Source of the DNA: Spirochaetaceae bacterium
GTDB taxonomy: Bacteria > Spirochaetota > Spirochaetia > Treponematales > Breznakiellaceae
DNA: 6,505 bases
Direction of reading: 5' to 3'
NCBI GenBank assembly: GCA_031255115.1
Contig: JAIRTD010000226.1
Span: 1-6,505 of the forward strand
How positions within the stretch are numbered: the first letter of the stretch is position 1; each line of letters opens with the position of its first letter. A program made the translations under genes and the position numbers. This document shows, one piece after another, positions 1-6,505 of this stretch. The notes below the pieces were generated by a model, which had not been told where the DNA came from, did not search any database, and worked only from the letters and a program-made list of their open reading frames with translations.

Positions 1-1914
<1,914 letters not shown>

Positions 1915-1930
1915 ACTTAATTACGGGAAA

Positions 1931-1950
1931 CTGTGCAACAATTGCCACAG
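1931..1950 (-). other. Imperfect hairpin between ispH and valS
   Basis: Read on the minus strand, CTGT(G)GCAA-TTG-TTGC-ACAG forms an 8-bp stem with one bulged G and a 3-base loop, 16 bases before the first valS ATG. It is followed only by TTT and then CCC, so it lacks the U-run of an intrinsic terminator. It could be an mRNA processing or leader structure, or chance. No T-box motif was seen. Confidence 0.3.
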
Positions 1951-1986
1951 GGCGCGAGGTCAATTCCGTCCGCCGGCCATAAGGCC

Positions 1987-3033
1987 CTATACGGCGTCCT
2001 GTGAACCGGTCAGGGCCCGTTCAATATCCCGGATAATGCTGTCAGGCGTGGAAGCGCCGGCGCTGAGGCCGACTACAGAATAATTCCATATTTCTTTGGG
2101 AAGGTCCGCCTGAGTCTCGGCAAGCCAGGCGGGAACGCCTGAGTTCCGGGCTATGGCAAGGAGCCGGCGTGTATTGGCCGATTCCCTGCCGCCGGCTATG
2201 ATGACCGCCTCAACAGCGGCGCAAAGTTCCCTGAGCGCTTCCTGCCTGTCCCTGGTGGCGCCGCAGATGGTATCAACTATGCGGAGAGACGGAAAGTACT
2301 TCAGAATGGCGTCTCCTGTTTTTTTGTACTCCTCAGGGGACATGGTTGTCTGGGCAAGGAGGGCGCAGGAAAGGCCGCTGTTTTTTTCATGCAAGAGCCG
2401 GGCCGCTTCTTCCGCTTCTGCCGCGTCCGCCACAATGGTACAGGGAAGGCCGGGAGCGGCATCTCCGCCGCCAGAGGCTTCCGGCATGCGCCCGGATTCG
2501 AGCAGGGCCTTTTGCCCCTGTTCGGCATAGCCCTGTATGCCGATGATTTCGCCGTGGCGTTTTTCTCCCGCAAGAAAGATATGATAACCCGCTTCGGCAA
2601 GCTGCCTTGCCCTGGTCTGGCTTGAACGTACATGGGGGCAGGTGGCGTCCACAAGGCGCCCTCCCCGCTCTTTCAGCGTTTCTTCGAGGCCGGGGGTGAT
2701 ACCATGGGCCCGCACGATGAGAACGGCGCCTGTAAGACAGGGCGGCAGAGCGTCCTCTTCAAGCACGGATATACCCTGTTCGGACAGGGTTTTAAGGGCC
2801 TGGGGATTATGTATCAGGGGGCCTATGGTAAAAATCTTCGGCTGGGAAAGAGGGGGGATAGAAGACGGGTCCCGGGCAGGCGGCCCTGAATGCTCCGCGG
2901 CATGAGGAGGGGACCCGTCAATCTGTTTGGAGCAGGCAAGGTCCCCAAGAAGCCGCGCCTCTGAGCCCGCCATATTCATGGCCCGGCGCACTCCCATGCA
3001 GAAGCCGAGAACCTTTGCCCGCAGAACCTTCAT
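1987..3033 (-). CDS. ispH: 4-hydroxy-3-methylbut-2-enyl diphosphate reductase (IspH/LytB) with a lineage-specific insertion
   Basis: Cytoplasmic 4Fe-4S enzyme that reduces HMBPP to IPP and DMAPP, the last step of the MEP isoprenoid pathway. The three cluster cysteines are visible: C12 in GFCMGVRRA, C132 in DATCPHV and C257 in TICGATRDRQ. Substrate-site residues are also present: H75 in LIHNPQ, H110 in RAHG, the RHGE segment with H160 and E162, the TT pair at 229-230 in AQTTMS, S285/N287 in ESANTRR, and S328 in SAGASTPDS. At 348 residues it is about 30 longer than the E. coli enzyme. The excess lies mainly in a Pro/Ser-rich stretch at residues 31-65, before KIFTIGPLIHNPQ, plus a smaller Gly/Ala-rich stretch near 182-196. 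ATG 3033 is the only sensible start, because C12 must be kept. It lies 11 bases after the secF stop and has no strong Shine-Dalgarno, so translation probably depends on ribosomes finishing secF. Confidence 0.97.
   Translation of the reverse strand: MKVLRAKVLGFCMGVRRAMNMAGSEARLLGDLACSKQIDGSPPHAAEHSGPPARDPSSIPPLSQPKIFTIGPLIHNPQALKTLSEQGISVLEEDALPPCLTGAVLIVRAHGITPGLEETLKERGGRLVDATCPHVRSSQTRARQLAEAGYHIFLAGEKRHGEIIGIQGYAEQGQKALLESGRMPEASGGGDAAPGLPCTIVADAAEAEEAARLLHEKNSGLSCALLAQTTMSPEEYKKTGDAILKYFPSLRIVDTICGATRDRQEALRELCAAVEAVIIAGGRESANTRRLLAIARNSGVPAWLAETQADLPKEIWNYSVVGLSAGASTPDSIIRDIERALTGSQDAV
2864..2919. repeat. 10-bp perfect inverted repeat with two nested hairpins inside ispH
   Basis: The arms GACGGGTCCC (2864-2873) and GGGACCCGTC (2910-2919) are exact reverse complements, separated by 36 bases. 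Inside lie GGGC-AGGCG-GCCC (2874-2886) and ATGC-TCCGCG-GCAT (2890-2903). Together they could fold as a three-way junction, in RNA on either strand. The repeat sits within the codons for the non-conserved insertion of IspH. It could be a remnant of a palindromic repeat element inserted in frame, or chance in GC-rich coding DNA. Confidence 0.5.
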
Positions 3034-3044
3034 TTATAGAAAAA

Positions 3045-4280
3045 TCAGGCCTTGACCGGTACGCCGCTTTCGAGGCGCTTTTTTTCCCGTTTTTTTGCCT
3101 GCTTGTCCCAAAAGTTGGCGAAGCCCGACGCGATAAAAATCGTCGAGTACACGCCCGACACCATACCCACAAGGAGGGCCAGGGCAAAATCCTTCATCGA
3201 GCCGGTGGTAAAAATATACAACGAAACCACTGCCAGCATGGTGGTGAAGGTGGTTATCATGGTTCTGGACAGGGTCTCGGTAATCGAGCGGTCAAGCACC
3301 TGTTCAAAATCATCGTCAGGATAAATGGCCCTGGTTTCTTTTATGCGGTCGAGAATGACTATGGTATCGTTTACGGAATACCCAAGTATGGTAAGAATCG
3401 CCGCGATGGAAGTGGTGTTAAATTCCATCCGTGTCCAGACTATAAAGGCCACCATGACCAGGGCGTCGTGGACTATGGCCAGCACCGCGCCTATGGCAAA
3501 CTGGGGTTTGAATCGCATGGAACAGTAGCCCAGAATGAGGAGCAGGGTCAGGCCCATGAGCAGCCCGGCCTGGTCGGTAAGATTTTTGGAGAAGCGCGAA
3601 CCAACATAGTCTGACCTGATGATCACCACTTCGCCTGCGCCAAAGTTTTGTTCGAGCGCGTCAATCAAACGCCTGGACTGGTCCGCTTCGGCCTTGTCCG
3701 CGGCCTCAAGGACCTGGTCTTCCATACGTATCATAAAACGCCGCTCAGAAGGCCGCCCCAATATCTGAACCGAAACAGTCCCCAGGGGAAGCAGGGCGGT
3801 GCGCACATCTTCTATGGTAACGGGAGCCGAATCAGGGGCGAGGTAGTGAAGCACATAGGGCTCCTGCCCCAGTTGGGGATTGCCCCTAGCGCTCTGTACC
3901 AGCCACAGGGAAGAAACGCTGTCCATTCCTGAGCTGACAACGGAAAGGCCCTCTACGGCGTCCATGGCAAGGCGAAGCTCGCCAAGGGTACCAAAACTTG
4001 CAAAAGGAAATGAATGGGTCAGCGCGTCGACTCCGGCGCCCGAAAGGGTAATATCTATCTTGCTCCGGTCAACGGCTATGGTGGCGTTGCCCCTGCCTGC
4101 ATAGGTGAGACTTAAAGCCTTGGGGGCGAACTGTACTTCCTGGAGCAAGCCGGCCTGAAAATCCACGCCGAGGTTAAAGCCCCCCATGATTATGTACCCG
4201 GCAATACCGGCAACAACGAGTATGGTCGAAAATATCGCCGTAGGAAAAAAGTACTTTGAAAAAGGAATTATACGCTTCAT
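3045..4280 (-). CDS. secF: Protein translocase subunit SecF, with enlarged periplasmic head
   Basis: Inner-membrane partner of SecD, belonging to the RND-related SecDF family that drives late steps of Sec export with the proton motive force. Six membrane segments are evident: about 11-33, then 235-252, 259-282, 288-311, 341-357 and 363-387. The family signature GYSVNDTIVILDRIKE spans 300-315, including N304 and D305. After the first segment, LGVDFQAG (37-44) stands where most SecF proteins have DFxGG, so the first glycine is alanine. The protein has 411 residues against about 320 in E. coli. The surplus lies in the periplasmic part between segments 1 and 2, mainly about residues 55-165. A basic tail (KKREKKR) follows the last segment. 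ATG 4280 overlaps the secD stop as ATGA and has GGGGGAG six bases upstream. Confidence 0.97.
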   Translation of the reverse strand: MKRIIPFSKYFFPTAIFSTILVVAGIAGYIIMGGFNLGVDFQAGLLQEVQFAPKALSLTYAGRGNATIAVDRSKIDITLSGAGVDALTHSFPFASFGTLGELRLAMDAVEGLSVVSSGMDSVSSLWLVQSARGNPQLGQEPYVLHYLAPDSAPVTIEDVRTALLPLGTVSVQILGRPSERRFMIRMEDQVLEAADKAEADQSRRLIDALEQNFGAGEVVIIRSDYVGSRFSKNLTDQAGLLMGLTLLLILGYCSMRFKPQFAIGAVLAIVHDALVMVAFIVWTRMEFNTTSIAAILTILGYSVNDTIVILDRIKETRAIYPDDDFEQVLDRSITETLSRTMITTFTTMLAVVSLYIFTTGSMKDFALALLVGMVSGVYSTIFIASGFANFWDKQAKKREKKRLESGVPVKA

Positions 4281-6022
4281 TTTCCGCTCCCCCAGAGTAT
4301 GGCAATCTTACGCTGCTTCAGCACGTCGCTTCCAAAGTCAAAGAGCAGCTTTGACACGAAGAGGGCGGTAAATACCGAAGAGAATACACCCACGGCAAGG
4401 CTTACGGCAAAACCCTGGATGGGGCCCGAACCAAGCTGGGAAAGAAAAAGGGCGGCTATAAAGGTCGTGATATTGGAGTCCATGATGGCCCAGAACGCCT
4501 TGTCAAAGCCGAGGTCTATGGCGGCCTTGCGGTCCTTGCCCAGACGGAGTTCTTCTTTGATACGTTCAAAGATAATGACATTGGCGTCAACGGCCATGCC
4601 TATGGTAAGTATAAACCCGGCTATACTGGGCAGAGTCAGGGTAAAATTAAACGCCGAAAGTATGCTGCCCATGAGATAGAAATTCAACACCTGGGCTATA
4701 ACCGCGTTGATCCCCGCTTCTTTATAGAACACGAGGAGGAAAATCATCACCAGGGCAAGTCCCCCGGCAAGGGCCCAGAAACCCTGATTTATGGCGTCTT
4801 CTCCCATTGACGCGCCTATAGTCTGCTGATTGACCACTTCCAGTTCAACAGGAAGCGCGGCGGTCCTCAGTATGAGGGCTATGTTTTCGGCTTCTTCCTG
4901 GTTGATGCCCCGGCCCGAAAGCTGCACCGAGTCCCGTATGGCGCCCTGGATGACGGCCTGGGATTTAACCCGGTCCTCAAGCACTATGGCCATAGATTTT
5001 CTGATATTGTTCGAGGTAAGCTGAAAGAAAATTTCCCCGCCCTCGCTGTCAAGTTTAAAACTTACCCGTGGGGTTCCTTCTATATTATCCCGGTCGACAA
5101 TGGCGCTCTGGATATGACTGCCGTCAAGACCCACTTCTTTTTTTAGCACCGTATATTCCCTGAATTCATCAAGGCCGTAACGGTCCTTTTCGTACACGCC
5201 CCGGACCATCGTATCGGCCGATATAATTGAAGGGTCGATAAGCTCGCCCTGGGCGTCAAAGGTATCGGTGGGGTGCTGGCTATAGTACTGGTAAAAGCGG
5301 GCTGTTTCTTCCTGGTCCACAATGTGAAAGGCGAGCGTTCCATTGCCCATAATGATGGAATTGATGCGCTCAGGATCGGCGGTGCCGGGAATTTCAACAT
5401 AGATCTGGTCGTCGCCCTGACGGCGTATAACCGGCTCGGTAAGGCCGAAGCGGTCTATGCGGCTGTTAAGCACTTCAAGGGCCCGGTTAATCGCGTCGGT
5501 CCGGTCGGCTTCGGCAAGGGAGCGGCCAAGCCTTTGGGCAAGGCTCTCCATATTGGCCTGGAGTACTATGCTCATGCCCCCGGAAAGGTCAAGCCCCAAC
5601 TGTACCGCGTTGGCCTGGAGCTTCTTCAGTTTGAATATATCCTCGCGGTACCTGGTCTCGATGGCGTCAAGAACCAGGGCCCGGGCGTTCTCCGCGTTGC
5701 CGGGAAAGGACTGGAGCAGCGCGCGGGAATTCCACACAGCGGGATTGGGCTTCTTGTACTGCCTGTTATAACTCTTGGCCGTCGCAATGAGAAAAGAAAA
5801 CTTATCCGCCAGTTCTTTATCATCCCTGGCATCCTGAATCAGAGCCTGAAGGTCCGCCTGGGCAGTACGGGAAGCGTAGATCTTTATCTGCTCCCGTGAT
5901 GTAAGGGCCAGAACCTGGCTCTCCCGGGGAGTCAGAAAATACCATCGTATGGTGGGCAGGAGGAACGCAAAACAGACCCCCACCACCACCAGAATAATGA
6001 ACAAGCGGTAACGTTTACTCAT
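4277..6022 (-). CDS. secD: Protein translocase subunit SecD
   Basis: Larger half of the SecDF export motor in the inner membrane; its periplasmic P1 head is thought to hold the emerging preprotein and prevent backsliding. Residues 6-28 form the first membrane segment. Residues 29-410 are mainly periplasmic, with LGLDLSGG at 142-149 (LDLRGG in E. coli), RIDRFGLTEPVIRRQG (188-203) and the IPGT segment at 211-214. LRTAALPVELEVVNQQTIGAS (386-405) leads into five further membrane segments. GMAVDANVIIFERIKEEL (475-492) contains D479, which corresponds to the proton-pathway aspartate D519 of E. coli SecD. The length of 581 residues is normal for a stand-alone SecD. The start overlaps the yajC stop by four bases (ATGA), and the end overlaps secF in the same way, so the three are probably translationally coupled. 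No truncation or frameshift is visible. Confidence 0.98.
   Translation of the reverse strand: MSKRYRLFIILVVVGVCFAFLLPTIRWYFLTPRESQVLALTSREQIKIYASRTAQADLQALIQDARDDKELADKFSFLIATAKSYNRQYKKPNPAVWNSRALLQSFPGNAENARALVLDAIETRYREDIFKLKKLQANAVQLGLDLSGGMSIVLQANMESLAQRLGRSLAEADRTDAINRALEVLNSRIDRFGLTEPVIRRQGDDQIYVEIPGTADPERINSIIMGNGTLAFHIVDQEETARFYQYYSQHPTDTFDAQGELIDPSIISADTMVRGVYEKDRYGLDEFREYTVLKKEVGLDGSHIQSAIVDRDNIEGTPRVSFKLDSEGGEIFFQLTSNNIRKSMAIVLEDRVKSQAVIQGAIRDSVQLSGRGINQEEAENIALILRTAALPVELEVVNQQTIGASMGEDAINQGFWALAGGLALVMIFLLVFYKEAGINAVIAQVLNFYLMGSILSAFNFTLTLPSIAGFILTIGMAVDANVIIFERIKEELRLGKDRKAAIDLGFDKAFWAIMDSNITTFIAALFLSQLGSGPIQGFAVSLAVGVFSSVFTALFVSKLLFDFGSDVLKQRKIAILWGSGK
4287..4293 (-). promoter_or_regulatory. 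Ribosome binding site of secF, inside the end of secD
   Basis: Minus-strand GGGGGAG lies six bases before the secF ATG and within the last codons of secD. It supports ATG 4280 as the true start and means secF can bind ribosomes itself as well as receive them from secD. Confidence 0.75.
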
Positions 6023-6396
6023 TTGTTTTCTTCCGAAGCCCCGCTGTTTTTATCTTCGACCTGTTTTTCTTCGCCCTTGGCTGGATTTACCTGGGAAACA
6101 GCGCTCCGGGTAAATTCCATCTTGGTGTTTTCGTCAACCTTGATTATCACGGTGCCCTCTTTTACCGACTGGACCACGCCGTGAATACCGCCTATGGTAA
6201 CTATCTTGTCGCCCTTTTTAAGCGCGCCCAACATGCGCTGGGTTTCTTTTTGCTTTTTGCTCTGGGGCCTGATAATGAAAAAATAAAAGATCACCACAAT
6301 GAGTACCAGCGGAATAAACTGCGTGAAGCCGGGCGCGGCAGCGCCTGACCCGCCGTCAGGAGCCCCAAGAAGCAGGGGGAACACAAATAAATTCAT
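6019..6396 (-). CDS. yajC: Sec translocon accessory subunit YajC
   Basis: Small single-span inner-membrane protein that copurifies with SecDF and contacts SecYEG; its own role is auxiliary. The 125-residue product has a short hydrophobic N-terminus, a Gly/Ala-rich linker (11-22), a membrane helix at about 27-43, the hallmark FFIIRPQSKKQKE (39-51), then GDKIVTIGGIHGVV (62-75) in the cytoplasmic domain and an acidic, polar tail ending in EENK. I chose ATG 6396 over the longest reading frame, which opens at 6465. ATG 6396 has a good Shine-Dalgarno at 6404-6412, and the 23 extra residues of the longer form are polar and unlike any YajC. Starting at 6465 would also leave almost no leader after the likely promoter. 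It is the first gene of the run, and its TGA overlaps the secD ATG. Confidence 0.95.
   Translation of the reverse strand: MNLFVFPLLLGAPDGGSGAAAPGFTQFIPLVLIVVIFYFFIIRPQSKKQKETQRMLGALKKGDKIVTIGGIHGVVQSVKEGTVIIKVDENTKMEFTRSAVSQVNPAKGEEKQVEDKNSGASEENK
6030..6034 (-). promoter_or_regulatory. Ribosome binding site of secD
   Basis: Minus-strand GGAAG lies seven bases before the secD ATG, inside the last codons of yajC. It fits the ATGA-coupled start at 6022. Confidence 0.6.
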
Positions 6397-6403
6397 ACGA
6401 TAA

Positions 6404-6412
6404 CTTCCTTCT
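6404..6412 (-). promoter_or_regulatory. Ribosome binding site that sets the yajC start
   Basis: Minus-strand AGAAGGAAG is seven bases upstream of ATG 6396. It is the strongest Shine-Dalgarno in the window and decides for the 125-residue YajC over the longer reading frame. Confidence 0.8.
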
Positions 6413-6437
6413 GAGTTGATATTGGCTTTTGGGTGCC

Positions 6438-6454
6438 CTCCGCTGAAACCGGAG
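6438..6454 (-). other. Small hairpin in the yajC leader
   Basis: CTCCG and CGGAG form a 5-bp stem around a 7-base loop in the presumed 5' untranslated region, well clear of the Shine-Dalgarno. It may stabilise the mRNA end or may be chance. Confidence 0.2.
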
Positions 6455-6470
6455 TCCTCAAGCAAAGCCT

Positions 6471-6499
6471 ATTATAGAGGAAAAGCCCCTATTAGGGAA
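6471..6499 (-). promoter_or_regulatory. Probable sigma-70-type promoter of the yajC-secDF run
   Basis: The minus strand has a perfect TATAAT (6476-6471). With a 17-base spacer, the -35 position reads TTCCCT (6499-6494), which matches only three of six consensus bases. Transcription would begin near 6464, giving a leader of about 67 bases. This is the only convincing -10 box I noticed in the gaps between genes. The weak -35 keeps confidence moderate. Confidence 0.55.
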
Positions 6500-6505
6500 G
6501 GGCCC

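Noticed and set aside
1935..1963. Possible valS promoter (TTGACC on the minus strand)
   Set aside because: The -35 matches five of six bases, but the hexamer 17 bases downstream is TGTTGC, only two of six matches to TATAAT.
1921..1986. T-box or other tRNA-sensing leader before valS
   Set aside because: The gap is too short, no T-box consensus is present, and there is no terminator/antiterminator pair.
2301..2654. Minus-strand open frame of 117 codons within ispH
   Set aside because: It overlaps conserved ispH sequence, including C132 and the HGE segment, in another frame, and its product is Pro/Arg/Lys-rich with no family features.
3015..3614. Plus-strand open frame of about 199 codons opposite secF
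   Set aside because: It is antisense to conserved secF sequence, including the GYSVNDT region, and its product shows no domain or membrane pattern.
5273..5899. Plus-strand open frame of about 208 codons opposite secD
   Set aside because: It is the mirror of the conserved secD head domain, with no start signal and no recognisable protein.
6397..6465. 23-codon N-terminal extension of yajC
   Set aside because: The extension would begin at about the predicted transcription start, has no ribosome site, and is polar, while ATG 6396 has an excellent Shine-Dalgarno.
6481..6503. Possible intrinsic terminator of an upstream gene (short GC stem then TTTT on the minus strand)
   Set aside because: The stem has only about 4 bp in either pairing, the U-run is four bases, and the upstream gene is not in the window.

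Overview
This window holds five adjacent genes, all read from the minus strand. In transcription order (right to left) they are yajC, secD, secF, ispH and the first two thirds of valS, which runs off the left edge. No plus-strand gene is credible, and no gap exceeds about 110 bases. The genes are housekeeping, with no sign of a mobile element, phage, CRISPR array or RNA gene.

The organism is probably a spirochaete, most likely Treponema or a close relative. The basis is the yajC-secD-secF order with separate secD and secF genes, the protein style (a long SecF head domain, GVDFQAG in SecF, the SecD N-terminus), and moderately GC-rich coding with many ATA isoleucine codons. This is inferred from memory of the families, without a database search; the phylum call is moderately sure and the genus call is weak.

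Right part (3045-6505): a short leader with a perfect TATAAT -10 box precedes yajC. The yajC, secD and secF genes are joined by two identical 4-base ATGA stop/start overlaps, so translation of the three is very probably coupled. The products form the SecDF-YajC accessory complex of the SecYEG translocon, which uses the proton motive force to help pull exported proteins across the inner membrane.

Middle (1987-3033): ispH starts 11 bases after secF and encodes the iron-sulfur enzyme that makes IPP and DMAPP at the end of the MEP pathway. All three cluster cysteines and the main active-site residues are present. The protein carries an unusual Pro/Ser-rich in-frame insertion of about 35 residues. 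The DNA of this insertion contains a perfect 10-bp inverted repeat enclosing two smaller hairpins, and it is the most interesting feature in the window.

Left part (1-1914): valS encodes valyl-tRNA synthetase. The HIGH and KMSKS signatures, the CP1 editing site and the zinc-binding cysteine pairs can all be read, and the gene is cut by the window edge inside the region after the catalytic core. A 72-base gap with an imperfect hairpin separates ispH from valS. The five genes may be one operon, but the ispH-valS junction is the least certain link.
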